Shown: positions 1 to 9,248 of the stretch, piece after piece
Numbering within the stretch: the stretch's first letter is position 1
Layout of the letters: the number at the start of each line of letters is the position of its first letter
Assembly (NCBI GenBank): GCA_009782555.1
Contig: WRIV01000018.1
Span: 1-39,805, forward strand
Source: Treponema sp.
GTDB taxonomy: Bacteria > Spirochaetota > Spirochaetia > Treponematales > Breznakiellaceae
Reading direction: 5' to 3'
DNA length: 39,805 nt
Notes under the pieces: generated by a model
What the model saw: only the letters and a program-made list of their open reading frames with translations
What the model was told of the DNA's origin: nothing
Database searches by the model: none
Translations under genes and position numbers: made by a program

Positions 1-3000
1 CATGTAAATCCGCATGGTTGTTTCCTCCGCTCTCTACTTTCCACTTTCCCCTACCTGCCAAATCATGATACACATTCTCGATATTAATCGACGCAATATA
101 ATACGCCAGTAAAATAATTTCGTTGGCGTGGATTTCTTTTGTATATTTCCGTTTTAAGTCTTCATTTTTTATTATGCCGCTTTGTAAAAGCCGTGTGATA
201 AATGTACCTGTTCCGGTGAAGGGGTCTAGGATATGGACATTTTCATCGGACATACTGCGTCCGAACTCTTTCTGCAATACGTCTTCTACGCTATGGATTA
301 TAAAATCTACGACTTCAACCGGGGTGTAAACAATGCCCAATTTTTCGGTAACCTTGGGGAAAGCGGTACGGAAAAACTTATCGTATAATTCTACAATGAT
401 TTTCTGTTTGGCTTCGCTGTTGTCTATGTCGCTTGCCCTTTGTTGGACAGAAACATAAAACTTATCCAGTTTTTCTGTATCATCTTTTTTCTGTTTTTCG
501 TTTAAGGCATCAATAATACCCTGCAAAGATTGAGAAACGGTATTGTTTTTTGCAAAAGAGTAATCTTCAAAAAGAGCCTCGAATACCGGCTGTGTGATTA
601 TATGCTGCGCCAGCATTTCTATTGCTTCCTGTTCCGTTACGGCAGGGTTTATATTTTTTCGTAAGCCGGTCAGGTATTTTTCAAACTCGTCTTTGGCATC
701 GCCTTTCTTTTTTACAATTTCGGTAATGCTTTCTATGTGGTGTTCTGCGATTGCGGCGACATCTTTTGCCCATTGTTCCCAATACGGCTTTGTACCGCAA
801 TTTTGAACAATCTTTGCGTAGATTTGTCCTTGCAATTTGGCAAATTCCAGTTCAAGTTGTCGTTCGATTTTTGATTTTGATATGCCAGAACCTATACCGC
901 CTGTTTCTCCGTCATCATCGGCTGCACCGCCGCCAATTTCCGCGCCGGTAACGGAAATACCGCCGCCTTTGCCTTTATGTCCCGTGCTTTTCTTTTTATT
1001 GAGTTCTATCTTATTGATTGTGGCGTTAAAGCGGTCATCGTGGGCACGAAGGGCGTTGAGGACAGTCCACACAACTTTAAAGCGGTCGGAGGCTAATGTT
1101 TTTTCGGGGTCAGCATCGCTCTGAACAACTACCGGAATAATGATATAGCCGTATTTTTTCCCTTCGGCTCTGCGCATTACCCGCCCTACCGATTGGACAA
1201 CATCTATTTGGCTGTTTCTGGCGGAAAGGAACATAACGGCATCAAGCGAAGGAACGTCAACACCTTCCGATAGACAACGGACATTATGCAGTATCTTACA
1301 TTCTTGTTTCGCAGGATCGGAGGATTTAAGCCAATGTAATTTTTGCTCCCTGATTTGGGCGCCCATTGTTCCGTCAACATGGTCTGCATCGACAACTACC
1401 ATTTCACGGCGTTTTTCTTCGGTAAGTGTTTCAAAGTAGGCGTCACGGCAGGCATTAAAATCTAAGACTGTTTCTTTTGATACGGCAATATTCTGGCAGA
1501 ACGCAACGGCGCTCCGCATGGGGGCGGGGTCAACACCTTCAAACAATTCTTTATCGGTCAAAGATTTTTTGGACAGGGCGTTTATACAGCCGATTATTTT
1601 TAGCGCGTCATCGGTCTTAATCTCAACGTTCTTATCTTTTATTGATTGTGACAGTTTTTCATTTAATTGGTCTTCTTCGATTGTAAGAACGATGACTTTG
1701 TAATCGGATAAAAGTTGCTTGTCTACCGCTTCGCCGAAACCGATACGGTAGATTTCTTCTCCGTATTTTTCCGGGTCATCCATAGAGCAGACTTCGGCTG
1801 ACGCTTCCCTTGCTTTGGTTTGTGCCGCTTCTGAATAAATTCTCGGAGTGGCGGTCATATAGATACGTTTTTTGGCTTTGATGTATTTATCTTCATGCAC
1901 TTTTACAAAGTCGGCATCTTCTTTGCCCAAAACTGTTACGCCTGTAGTGCGGTGGGCTTCATCACATATAACAAGATCAAAAAGAAAACTGTCCTTTTTT
2001 ATTTTGTTGATAGCGGTCTGCACTTTGCTGATAACGTCTATAGATTGGTATGTAGAGAAAACTACGATATTACCGCCCTCTGATTTTTGAAGTATTCGGG
2101 CGGCTTCAAATTGCTTGGTGATATTTTTTGTGTCTGTAGAAGCGGGTAGGGCAAGGTCTGTTACCGTAGCCGTAACATCGTCTCCGTCCTTTTTTCCGGT
2201 TTTTGAAACCGAAGCATCGGAACAAATACATATTGCATGTATGGGTTTGGTACATTGGTTTTTCCATTCCCGCAGGGTTTGACCTAGCAATGCGATTGAG
2301 GGAACAAGGAAAAGGACAAGCCCTTTTCCTTCTGCAGCAGAACTGCCTGTTTCTTTTTCAACAATACGAAGGCTGGTAAAGGTTTTTCCAGTACCGCAAG
2401 CCATGATAAGTTTTCCACGGTCGTGTTTTTTCAGGTACTTATGCACATCATCAATGGCGATTTGCTGGTGGGGTAAAGGGTTATATTTTTTTAGGGCGGC
2501 TTTTTTACCTTCGTCAAGTTTTTGCCAATCAACAGCGGCATTGAGAAGGTCATAGAAACCCAATCTACCGACAGGCAGAGTCTGGTCTTGTATGGTCGCT
2601 TCTGCGGCGGGGTTAAACCCTTTTTTTGTAGTATCAATCCATAGGCGGTAGGTAAAGTTTACTTTTTTCCCCGCCTCCTTATGGTTATAGAAGGACTTAC
2701 CGGAAGTTGAGAGAAAGGTATCTACTTTGGGTTTATCTATTGATACGTCTTCCTGATAACATTTACACTGAACAGCCCAATAATCGCCGTTTGTTGTATA
2801 TGCAACCAGGTCTATGCCTAAATCTTTATCGCCTGTGCCAAAGTCTGCCCTTGAAGGGAACTCGTTCCATAGCCAAACAGTAGAAAATTGCCCTGCGTAA
2901 TACGGGTCTGCCATGAGGTAAGACTGCATAAGCCGCTCGAAGCGGTAGCCTTTATCCTTCTCGGAAAAGGAAATTTCACGGTACTTTTGCAGAATTTGCT

Positions 3001-3013
3001 CGAAGGTAATCAA
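1..3013 (-). CDS. Type ISP-like restriction-modification enzyme (nuclease-helicase-methyltransferase), 3' end outside window
   Basis: At least 1004 codons are open on the minus strand with no stop, so the C-terminus lies beyond base 1. Domain order matches single-polypeptide LlaBIII/LlaGI-type (Type ISP) enzymes. An Mrr-like PD-(D/E)xK nuclease is at residues about 1-110 (GID at 66-68, QCK at 82-84). A superfamily 2 helicase follows, with Walker A MACGTGKT at 204-211, DEAH at 351-354, TATPRIY, and motif VI QSVGRVMRRA. An adenine methyltransferase begins with motif I LDPFTGTGTF near 928. The NPPY motif and target-recognition domain would be outside the window. The probable start is a TTG giving M-ITFEQIL; an in-frame TAA lies two codons upstream and no ATG is near. 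Expected role: ATP-dependent cleavage of unmodified foreign DNA plus host methylation by one protein. The family assignment is firm; the exact start is less so. Confidence 0.88.
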   Translation of the reverse strand, partial: MITFEQILQKYREISFSEKDKGYRFERLMQSYLMADPYYAGQFSTVWLWNEFPSRADFGTGDKDLGIDLVAYTTNGDYWAVQCKCYQEDVSIDKPKVDTFLSTSGKSFYNHKEAGKKVNFTYRLWIDTTKKGFNPAAEATIQDQTLPVGRLGFYDLLNAAVDWQKLDEGKKAALKKYNPLPHQQIAIDDVHKYLKKHDRGKLIMACGTGKTFTSLRIVEKETGSSAAEGKGLVLFLVPSIALLGQTLREWKNQCTKPIHAICICSDASVSKTGKKDGDDVTATVTDLALPASTDTKNITKQFEAARILQKSEGGNIVVFSTYQSIDVISKVQTAINKIKKDSFLFDLVICDEAHRTTGVTVLGKEDADFVKVHEDKYIKAKKRIYMTATPRIYSEAAQTKAREASAEVCSMDDPEKYGEEIYRIGFGEAVDKQLLSDYKVIVLTIEEDQLNEKLSQSIKDKNVEIKTDDALKIIGCINALSKKSLTDKELFEGVDPAPMRSAVAFCQNIAVSKETVLDFNACRDAYFETLTEEKRREMVVVDADHVDGTMGAQIREQKLHWLKSSDPAKQECKILHNVRCLSEGVDVPSLDAVMFLSARNSQIDVVQSVGRVMRRAEGKKYGYIIIPVVVQSDADPEKTLASDRFKVVWTVLNALRAHDDRFNATINKIELNKKKSTGHKGKGGGISVTGAEIGGGAADDDGETGGIGSGISKSKIERQLELEFAKLQGQIYAKIVQNCGTKPYWEQWAKDVAAIAEHHIESITEIVKKKGDAKDEFEKYLTGLRKNINPAVTEQEAIEMLAQHIITQPVFEALFEDYSFAKNNTVSQSLQGIIDALNEKQKKDDTEKLDKFYVSVQQRASDIDNSEAKQKIIVELYDKFFRTAFPKVTEKLGIVYTPVEVVDFIIHSVEDVLQKEFGRSMSDENVHILDPFTGTGTFITRLLQSGIIKNEDLKRKYTKEIHANEIILLAYYIASINIENVYHDLAGRGKWKVESGGNNHADLH

Positions 3014-3296
3014 TCCTTATCCCCACAGGTACTACTGGTATTGTTTATGTTACCACATTTTGCAGTACCAAACCATAGCAATATTTGATTATGGTCAAAA
3101 GTAAAAATCCTTGCCAAAGATTTACAGATGGAATTTCCGGAGGTTTCAGGATACTCCGCAGATAACCTTTGGCCTGAGCGCACAATATTGTCATCATGGA
3201 AAAATGCAAGAATGATTTATCTCGTTCATTTTATCAGCATATGGCTATAAAATACTGCTGAAAAAAAATGTCCTTATTCATCAAAGGTATCCTCAA
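3014..3296. other. Intergenic region between divergent restriction enzyme and icd genes
   Basis: About 280 bases with no convincing ORF or RNA. It is AT-rich and contains a 6-bp inverted repeat (TCAGCA / TGCTGA, about 3233-3260) without a T-tract. I see no clear promoter for the restriction gene. The icd promoter lies just downstream at 3297-3325. Confidence 0.5.
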
Positions 3297-3325
3297 TTTA
3301 CTAAAAATATTGAAACCAGTATACT
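3297..3325 (+). promoter_or_regulatory. Promoter of icd, predicted leaderless
   Basis: -35 TTTACT (3297-3302), 17-nt spacer, -10 TATACT (3320-3325). Only 6 nt separate the -10 box from the ATG at 3332, and no Shine-Dalgarno sequence is present, so transcription should begin at or next to the start codon. Confidence 0.65.
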
Positions 3326-3331
3326 GCACTC

Positions 3332-4531
3332 ATGTCGAAGATAGCAATGAAAACACCCCTTGTCGAAATTGACGGGGACGAAATGACCCGGATTCTTTGG
3401 GATCTGGTAAAGGAAAAACTTCTCCTTCCTTTTGTTGATTTAAAAACCGAATATTACGATTTGGGTCTTTTGAACAGGGACGCCACGGACGATAAAGTAA
3501 GCGCTGAATCAGCCGATGCCATACTACGGCTGGGGGTTGGCGTTAAATGCGCAACCATTACCAGTAATGCAGCAAGAAAAGAAGAATACAATCTTAAGCA
3601 GCTTCATCCCAGCCCTAATGCAACGATACGGGCAATACTTGACGGTACGGTGTTTCGTAAACCAATTTCCGTGCCGTGCATTACACCTTCGGTGAGTACA
3701 TGGAAGACGTCCATTGTTATTGGACGTCATGCCTACGGCGATGTTTACAAGGCTGTAGAAATGGAAGTTGATGCTCCCGGCAAGGTGGAACTTGTGTATA
3801 CCGGGGTGAATGGAACGGAGCGGCGTGTTACTGTGGCGGATTTTAAAGATGCCGGAATCGTTCAGGGTATGCACAATTACGACAATTCCATTAAGAGTTT
3901 TGCCCGCGCCTGCTTTCTTTATGCACTGGAAGAAAAAATTCCTGTCTGGTTTGCAGCCAAAGATACGATATCAAAAAAATACGACGGCCGCTTTAAGGCG
4001 ATTTTTGAAGAAGTCTACGAAACGGAGTTTAAAGCAAAATGCGCCGCCGCCGGAATAAGCTATTTCTATACACTTATTGACGATGCGGTTGCCAGGGTGG
4101 TTAAAGGTGAAGGCGGTTTTCTCTGGGCCTGCAAAAATTACGACGGCGATGTGATGAGCGACATGATTGCCAGCGCATCGGGAAGCCTTGCCATGATGAC
4201 CAGCGTCCTGGTTTCTCCTTCCGGTGTTTTTGAATACGAAGCCGCCCACGGCACGGTGCAGCAGCATTACTACCGCTGGAAAAAGGGCGAAAAAACCAGC
4301 ACTAACCCTGTGGCTCTGATCTTTGCCTGGACCGGTGCGCTGGCAAAGCGGGCGGAACTGGATGGTACGCCGGCACTGGCAGATTTTGCCAAAAAACTCG
4401 AAACAGCAGCACTGCGCACCATCGAAGACGGCGAAATGACAAGCGATCTGGCAAAACTGGCAAACCCGGCGCCTGCAAAAACGCTGAACTCCTGGGATTT
4501 TATTGATGCGGTGGCAAGGAGTATGGCATAA
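3332..4531 (+). CDS. icd: NADP-dependent isocitrate dehydrogenase
   Basis: A 399-residue protein that catalyses oxidative decarboxylation of isocitrate to 2-oxoglutarate with reduction of NADP, a cytosolic source of NADPH and glutamate precursor. It belongs to the eukaryote-like dimeric IDH subfamily: N-terminal [14 protein letters not shown], substrate segment [19 protein letters not shown], metal-binding [14 protein letters not shown], and the nucleotide region [13 protein letters not shown] followed by [11 protein letters not shown]. Length fits the family. The start is taken at the ATG giving MSKIAMKTP, which matches family N-termini and lies 6 nt after a TATACT box. The gene stands alone, divergent from the restriction gene and convergent with the oxidoreductase that follows. 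The next in-frame ATG (residue 6) has a weak GAAG upstream and is a less likely start. Confidence 0.95.
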   Translation: MSKIAMKTPLVEIDGDEMTRILWDLVKEKLLLPFVDLKTEYYDLGLLNRDATDDKVSAESADAILRLGVGVKCATITSNAARKEEYNLKQLHPSPNATIRAILDGTVFRKPISVPCITPSVSTWKTSIVIGRHAYGDVYKAVEMEVDAPGKVELVYTGVNGTERRVTVADFKDAGIVQGMHNYDNSIKSFARACFLYALEEKIPVWFAAKDTISKKYDGRFKAIFEEVYETEFKAKCAAAGISYFYTLIDDAVARVVKGEGGFLWACKNYDGDVMSDMIASASGSLAMMTSVLVSPSGVFEYEAAHGTVQQHYYRWKKGEKTSTNPVALIFAWTGALAKRAELDGTPALADFAKKLETAALRTIEDGEMTSDLAKLANPAPAKTLNSWDFIDAVARSMA

Positions 4532-4655
4532 AGAAGCCGTTTCCAATGATCTTGTTTTTTTATTAGGGAAAAATCAGGATGGGGAAAATCCAAATTGTTT
4601 CAAGCTGCAGCGAGGCATAAACACATGGTTTTTCCCGGAATCTTGACGCCGGGGA

Positions 4656-5741
4656 TTAAGCCATCTGTACAGGTTTTCCTGATGCGGCGCTTTTGTAGAG
4701 GGCATCCACTATCTTCATTAAGATAAGCGCTTCTTCTGCCGTATTAAGAGCCTTTTCCTTTCCGGTGATTGATTCGACAAAGTTGGCGGCCTGACCGACG
4801 CGGCCCATGGACTCATCCTTTTCCGTTATCAGGTTCCGGTTTACCTGAACGCCGTATTCTTCGGTGTAGAGGCTGCAGGTGTCGATGCTGGTGGCATCGA
4901 TGCCGTCGATGCCAAAGAGCCGTTCCACTTTACCGCCGGCCTTGGTTCCCTGAAAGCTTGCCCTTACCAGTTCCCGTTCTACAAATTCCGCCCAGGAACA
5001 GCGGATCGAGAGGACTTGTCCGGTTTTAAAAGTGATCATTCCATGGCAGGAAGATTCCACATCAGTAATGCCGTTGACCGAATCGGGAATGCCCCAGGGA
5101 CCTTTAAAGGCCTTGTTGTCCATGAAGTCATGGAACACCCCCGCCAGGCACCACGCCGGTTCGGGGTACCCCATAAAGTGCAGGGCCAAATCCATCATGT
5201 GGGGAAGGTCGATGACAGGACCGCCGCCGGAAAGGGCCTTGGTAGTAAACCATCCGCCGAATCCGGGAATGCCGGCCCGGCGTATCCAGGCTGCCTGGGC
5301 GGAATTGATTTTTCCCGCTGCTCCTTCAGTGATATATCTCATCAGAGCCCGGGATTCGGGACGGGCCCGGTTGTTAAAATCGAACATCAGGGTTTTTCCC
5401 GATTTCTTTGAGGCAGCCAGCATCTCTGCCATTTCCGCGGCATTCAATGCCGGAGGTTTTTCGCAGAACACATGTTTTCCCGCTTCCAGCGCTTCTAGGG
5501 TAACGGGCCGGTGAAATTTATTCGGGGTTACCACCGATACCGCATCCAACTCGGGGCAGCCCTTGATCATTTCCGCCAGGGTTGTAAAAATTTTTCCCAC
5601 CGGACGGATTTTTGTAAAGGCTTCCACCCGCTTGGTATCTGGATCGGCAATGGCGGCAGTTACCGCTCCGGCTTGTAAAAATCCATCATAATGATAAGAA
5701 GCCATGCCTCCGGCGCCGATGATTCCAACCTTAACTGCCAT
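4656..5741 (-). CDS. Gfo/Idh/MocA family oxidoreductase
   Basis: A 361-residue NAD(P)-dependent sugar or cyclitol dehydrogenase-like protein. The N-terminal Rossmann fold has GIIGAGGMASYH at residues 7-18, the second-strand acidic residue falls in AIADPD, and the family EKP motif appears as FCEKPPALN near 92-100. The C-terminal alpha/beta domain carries the LPHMMDLALHF helix that normally contributes a catalytic His. The substrate cannot be told from sequence. The start is supported by a strong GGGGAGG six bases upstream and by a well-formed promoter. It is a single gene, convergent with icd, so local context gives no pathway. Confidence 0.9.
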   Translation of the reverse strand: MAVKVGIIGAGGMASYHYDGFLQAGAVTAAIADPDTKRVEAFTKIRPVGKIFTTLAEMIKGCPELDAVSVVTPNKFHRPVTLEALEAGKHVFCEKPPALNAAEMAEMLAASKKSGKTLMFDFNNRARPESRALMRYITEGAAGKINSAQAAWIRRAGIPGFGGWFTTKALSGGGPVIDLPHMMDLALHFMGYPEPAWCLAGVFHDFMDNKAFKGPWGIPDSVNGITDVESSCHGMITFKTGQVLSIRCSWAEFVERELVRASFQGTKAGGKVERLFGIDGIDATSIDTCSLYTEEYGVQVNRNLITEKDESMGRVGQAANFVESITGKEKALNTAEEALILMKIVDALYKSAASGKPVQMA

Positions 5742-5768
5742 CTTCTACCTCCCCTATGATCATAGTAC

Positions 5769-5797
5769 ATTGTACCACATTTTTAACGGAATCTCAA
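5769..5797 (-). promoter_or_regulatory. Promoter of the Gfo/Idh/MocA gene with overlapping dyad
   Basis: On the minus strand: -35 TTGAGA (5797-5792), 17-nt spacer, -10 TACAAT (5774-5769). The -10 box lies inside the perfect dyad GTACA-T-TGTAC (5765-5775), a possible operator. The leader is about 20 nt and contains a GGGGAGG ribosome-binding site. Confidence 0.7.
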
Positions 5798-5836
5798 CAA
5801 ACAGTCCGCTGTAGTTCCTTTCAAAATTCCTTGATC

Positions 5837-5842
5837 TATAAT
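5837..5842 (+). promoter_or_regulatory. -10 box for the MBL-fold hydrolase gene
   Basis: A perfect TATAAT 48 nt before the chosen ATG at 5891. The -35 match (TTCCTT region) is poor, so promoter strength is uncertain. Confidence 0.4.
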
Positions 5843-5890
5843 ATTATTACTATGACCAATTGAAAAATGCCAAATGACAAGGAGAGAAAG

Positions 5891-6763
5891 ATGAAAAGAA
5901 AATTTATTTTAGGAATACTTTTGGGTGTTATGGCTGCGGGCAGTTATGGAAATGAAAGTGATGGAATTTTTTTCTGCAAAGTAGGACAGTTTGAGGTCTA
6001 TATGCTGGTTGAATCGCAGCGTTCGGGGAATGCCGGGATCCTCACCGGTGCGGATGAGGCCACCATGGCGGCTCTCCTGGCCCGCTACATCCCTGCCGGA
6101 GGGTTTAACCATTCGGCCAATGCTTTCCTTGTTAAAACACCGGAGAAGATCATCCTTGTGGATACCGGAACCGGCACCGGCGGAATAATCCTGGAGAAAA
6201 TGAAAAAACTGGGGGTGGAGCCGGATCAGGTAGATGCGGTTCTTATTACCCATCTGCATGGGGATCACTTTGGCAGTCTGCAAAAGGACGGTAGGGCGGT
6301 TTTTACCAAGGCAAAGATATACCTGTCTTTTCGGGAACGGGAATACTGGACCAAAACAAATGTGAACCAGGGAGCGGCGGCGGCCCTGGCGCCCTATGGC
6401 TCCCGGGTGGAAACTTTTGAACCGGTCCATCTGGGCGGAGCTTTTCGGGAGCTTTTTCCAGGGATTACCCCCATTGCCGCCTATGGCCACACTCCGGGTC
6501 ATACGATTTTTTTGGTAGAAAACAGCGGGGACAAACTTCTTATTATAGGCGACCTGCTCCATGTAGCCCTGGTCCAGTTCCCCGTTCCGGAAATTTCCGC
6601 CACCTATGATTCGGACCCTCAAACTTCTGCGGTGATACGCAGGCAGGTCCTGGACTATGCGGCAAAGAACAGAATTCCCGTGGGCGGGATGCACATCGTA
6701 TTTCCCGGTATGGGAACAGTAGAAGCCGCCGGGGAAGGGTTCCGGTTTTTACCGGCGGACTAG
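5891..6763 (+). CDS. Exported MBL-fold metallo-hydrolase
   Basis: A 290-residue metallo-beta-lactamase-fold hydrolase with the zinc-binding signature HLHGDH (residues 121-126), later metal ligands in GHTPGHT (about 200-206), and an IIGD aspartate near 221, so a dinuclear metal site is expected. The general layout resembles lactonase or quorum-quenching type MBL proteins, but the substrate is unknown. The chosen start has AAGGAG seven bases upstream and gives a classical signal peptide (MKRKF then a hydrophobic stretch ending SYG); a start at 5867 would add eight charged residues and spoil it. The stop codon TAG lies inside the left arm of the 109-bp palindrome that follows. Confidence 0.88.
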   Translation: MKRKFILGILLGVMAAGSYGNESDGIFFCKVGQFEVYMLVESQRSGNAGILTGADEATMAALLARYIPAGGFNHSANAFLVKTPEKIILVDTGTGTGGIILEKMKKLGVEPDQVDAVLITHLHGDHFGSLQKDGRAVFTKAKIYLSFREREYWTKTNVNQGAAAALAPYGSRVETFEPVHLGGAFRELFPGITPIAAYGHTPGHTIFLVENSGDKLLIIGDLLHVALVQFPVPEISATYDSDPQTSAVIRRQVLDYAAKNRIPVGGMHIVFPGMGTVEAAGEGFRFLPAD

Positions 6764-6868
6764 CGTCCTGCCTTTTTCGGTTACCTTAATCGCAAAATGC
6801 GGTAATTCTTTATTACATAAGAATTACCTTAACTTTGCATTGCGTATATGCTAAAGACAGGACGCTAG
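6760..6868. repeat. 109-bp imperfect palindrome carrying the stop codons of both flanking genes
   Basis: Outer arms CTAGCGTCCTG (6760-6770) and CAGGACGCTAG (6858-6868) are perfect inverted repeats, extended by CTTT/AAAG after one mismatch. The centre is a second perfect 10-bp stem, GGTAATTCTT (6801-6810) and AAGAATTACC (6819-6828), with an 8-nt loop. CGCAA/TTGCG arms lie between. The TAG in the left arm ends the plus-strand gene and the CTA in the right arm ends the minus-strand gene. It could be a small non-autonomous (MITE- or REP-like) element or an elaborate bidirectional terminator; there is no T-tract. Confidence 0.7.
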
Positions 6869-7911
6869 GTGCCGCAGAGTTCCATCCGGGCCTTGATATA
6901 GTCCAGCCGGTCCTGGTTAAGCACGGTCCTGCAGTACGGGGTTTCCCTTAGCTTTTCTATCCGGTAGTTTCCCCGGCGGACAAATTTTCTTTCGTTTCCT
7001 TCGGTAAACCAGTACACTAGGGCTATGGATTGATCCTGCAGCTCTAGAGCGTTGATACCCCGGCGGCTGATGGCGCTGCCGGAATTAAAAAGGCAGGGTA
7101 CGGGGAATTCATCGCCATATAGGCTTTGCCGCAGTACATTCCGGCGCTCTGAACGTTTTAGTTTACCGAGTTCGGTACGAAGGGCTGAAACCTCCGTAGC
7201 GGTGCGCATTTTTTCCTGGGATCCCATGGAAGGATAATCCCGGCAGAGCCGCTCAATTTCAAATTTGATAAAATCAAAACGGCTTAGGGATTCAAAGAGG
7301 GCCCGGTGGGTATGGCCGATGATCGAGATGCAATTGTTTTCCATGGAAAAATTATAGGCTTGTTTTTCTACAAAGAACCGGCGGCGGGGATTACGGGCGG
7401 CAGAAATATTTCTGATCCCAAAGGGAGTTAATATGTACCGGACCAAGCTGCGGATCACGGCATTATATTTCGAGTAAACAAGAGAAGACTGATGTCCGTG
7501 GTATATAAAAATGGGAAGCTGCGTTGTTTCGATCCGCAGGGCATGGTACAGGGGATAGGGATAGTTTTTTTCAAAAACCAGGTCTTCGTCGTGGTTTCCC
7601 AGGGTTTTGTAGAGCCGGTTTTCCGCTGCGAATAAATCAAAGGCCCGGTAGAGTTCCGGCCATTGCTTCTCTATTTTCTGAAATGAATAGCGGTGCAGTT
7701 CTTCCACATCGCCGTTCAGTACCAGAAACCATCCGCCGGGATAGTAGTAATATTTCAGCATACTGATAAGGAGGCTGCCGTTGGCAGCCAGATCGTCCCG
7801 CTTTCCACAGCCCATGTGGAGGTCGCTTATTACCAGAATCTTTGTGTCTGTTTTTCGTAAATCAATCAAGGCGGAATGGGCGGCCATACCGGAAAAAAAA
7901 CCGCCCGCCAT
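6865..7911 (-). CDS. Calcineurin-like metallophosphoesterase
   Basis: A 348-residue protein with the full metallophosphoesterase motif set: ISDLHMG near residue 29, NGDVEE near 65, GNHDED near 104, and a late GHTHRA. These ligate two metals for phosphoester hydrolysis. The substrate is unknown; UDP-diacylglucosamine hydrolases and nucleases share the fold. Its ATG overlaps the stop of the upstream DHH gene by one base (TAATG), so the two are translationally coupled and probably act together, for example on small nucleotides or RNA ends (inference). The stop codon is embedded in the 109-bp palindrome. Confidence 0.85.
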   Translation of the reverse strand: MAGGFFSGMAAHSALIDLRKTDTKILVISDLHMGCGKRDDLAANGSLLISMLKYYYYPGGWFLVLNGDVEELHRYSFQKIEKQWPELYRAFDLFAAENRLYKTLGNHDEDLVFEKNYPYPLYHALRIETTQLPIFIYHGHQSSLVYSKYNAVIRSLVRYILTPFGIRNISAARNPRRRFFVEKQAYNFSMENNCISIIGHTHRALFESLSRFDFIKFEIERLCRDYPSMGSQEKMRTATEVSALRTELGKLKRSERRNVLRQSLYGDEFPVPCLFNSGSAISRRGINALELQDQSIALVYWFTEGNERKFVRRGNYRIEKLRETPYCRTVLNQDRLDYIKARMELCGT

Positions 7912-9248
7912 TATTTTTCAGGTCCTTCCAGTTCACCTTCTGTTTCCAGGCTTTCGCGGCGTTTTTTGTACTGCAGTAAATCCCAGCGGGTAACCATGCC
8001 TGAGAGTTCATTCTTTTCAAGAAGCGGAAGATGGCCGATGTGATGTTTGTAAAAAAGCCTTTCCACTTCCCGCATGGTGATATCCGGATTGGAACTGATA
8101 ACGTTCTTAGCCATATAGGCGCTTACCGGGGCATGCATTTGGGATGCCCGCCGGGCCTTCATAATATCCCGGAGACTTAAAAAACCAGTCAGTTTTCCAT
8201 CGTTGTTCAGTACCGGCAGTCCCGTATGGTTTATCTCCTCCATGTACATGGAGGCGTTCATTATCGAGTTGTTTTCGTTAATGGTAAACACATTCCTGGT
8301 CATGATGTCCCTGGCACTAGTAGCAGGAGGCAGGGATTGTTCCAGGTATTTAAGAAAAGAATCGTAGAACCGGAGTCCTTCCTGATTGCGAAGTAATAGA
8401 GAAGCTGCCAGCTGATGCCCCCCCCCGCCGTAGGGGCTGAGCAGGGCATGAAGATCGATGAGTTCTTTCTGGCTCCGGGCAATAAGGAGGACGGTTTTAT
8501 TTTTGCGGAAAAAGAAAATCGCAAAATACGCATCGGGGTTTTTGATATCCATGATTTTTTCGACCACCGGAGCAAGGCCTGGCATGTTTTCTTCTATTTC
8601 CAGATAGGAAAAAAGTATTTCGTGGCCCCGGACCAGGTTATTTTGAACCTGCATCAAAAGCTGGTTCAAGATCATGATTTGATTATCTTCCTTGACGGTT
8701 TCAAGAAAAGACTTCACCAGCCTTAAGGATGCTCCCATATCCAGAAGCCAGGCGGAAACCTCCATATCTTCCCGGCAGACATTTTCGTGGATAAGCCGCC
8801 CCGTATCAGCATAGATCCCCGTTAGGGCAATAGTTGCTTCTTCGCTTTCCAGGGTAATGCCCCGTTCCATGGCAAGTTTGCCCAAATAGCTTGTGTTAGC
8901 CCCTAGGTTTTCTCCCGCCACCTCCGCTCCCTGGATATCGCAGTTTTCCAGGGGGTGGTGGTCATAGATAGTAATCCGTGGCTTGGAATTGTAGATACAT
9001 TTAAAAAACTCTTTAACCCGTTCGGCGCTGGAGGTATCCACGATTATTATGTTTTCTATGGTTTCTTTTTCCAGATCCTTCGGTTCAAGAAAGTTAAAAT
9101 ACTCTTTGTAAAGGTTATAGAGGCCGTATGCCGAAGGGTGAATCTGTTTGCTTCGAACTAGGACATAATCCGGAAAGAGCTTCTTTACCAGAATAAGAGA
9201 ACCTAGACAGTCCAAATCCATGTTAGAATGGCCAAAGGCAATATTCAC
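7911..9248 (-). CDS. DHH/DHHA1 phosphoesterase with C-terminal CBS pair
   Basis: A 445-residue protein. The N-terminal DHH domain has GHSNMDLDCLGS at residues 6-17, a VDTS segment, and DHHPLENCD near 96, with a later GIYADTG metal motif. A DHHA1 substrate-binding domain ends in GGGGHQLAAS near 277. Two CBS domains follow (ARDIMTRNVF onward, about 315-430), which usually bind adenine nucleotides. Related enzymes are nanoRNase/pAp phosphatases and family II pyrophosphatases; the DHHA1 glycine motif favours an oligonucleotide or pAp substrate. The start is GTG, since no ATG fits and the frame opens at MNIAFGHSN. A TATATT box ends 6 nt before the GTG and no ribosome-binding site is visible. Possible alarmone or adenylate control through the CBS pair is inference. 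Confidence 0.85.
   Translation of the reverse strand: MNIAFGHSNMDLDCLGSLILVKKLFPDYVLVRSKQIHPSAYGLYNLYKEYFNFLEPKDLEKETIENIIIVDTSSAERVKEFFKCIYNSKPRITIYDHHPLENCDIQGAEVAGENLGANTSYLGKLAMERGITLESEEATIALTGIYADTGRLIHENVCREDMEVSAWLLDMGASLRLVKSFLETVKEDNQIMILNQLLMQVQNNLVRGHEILFSYLEIEENMPGLAPVVEKIMDIKNPDAYFAIFFFRKNKTVLLIARSQKELIDLHALLSPYGGGGHQLAASLLLRNQEGLRFYDSFLKYLEQSLPPATSARDIMTRNVFTINENNSIMNASMYMEEINHTGLPVLNNDGKLTGFLSLRDIMKARRASQMHAPVSAYMAKNVISSNPDITMREVERLFYKHHIGHLPLLEKNELSGMVTRWDLLQYKKRRESLETEGELEGPEK

Noticed and set aside
594-2090. Several plus-strand ORFs across the left restriction gene
   Set aside because: The minus strand encodes one continuous nuclease-helicase-methyltransferase protein with ordered motifs.
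3971-4546. Long minus-strand ORF opposite icd
   Set aside because: It lies wholly within a clear icd gene, has no family resemblance, and follows from codon bias.
4632-4654. CCCGG/CCGGG hairpin between icd and the oxidoreductase as a terminator
   Set aside because: A 5-bp stem with a 10-nt loop and no T-run downstream on either strand.
5909-6694. 261-codon minus-strand ORF opposite the MBL-fold gene
   Set aside because: The plus strand has a signal peptide and zinc motifs; the reverse frame shows none.
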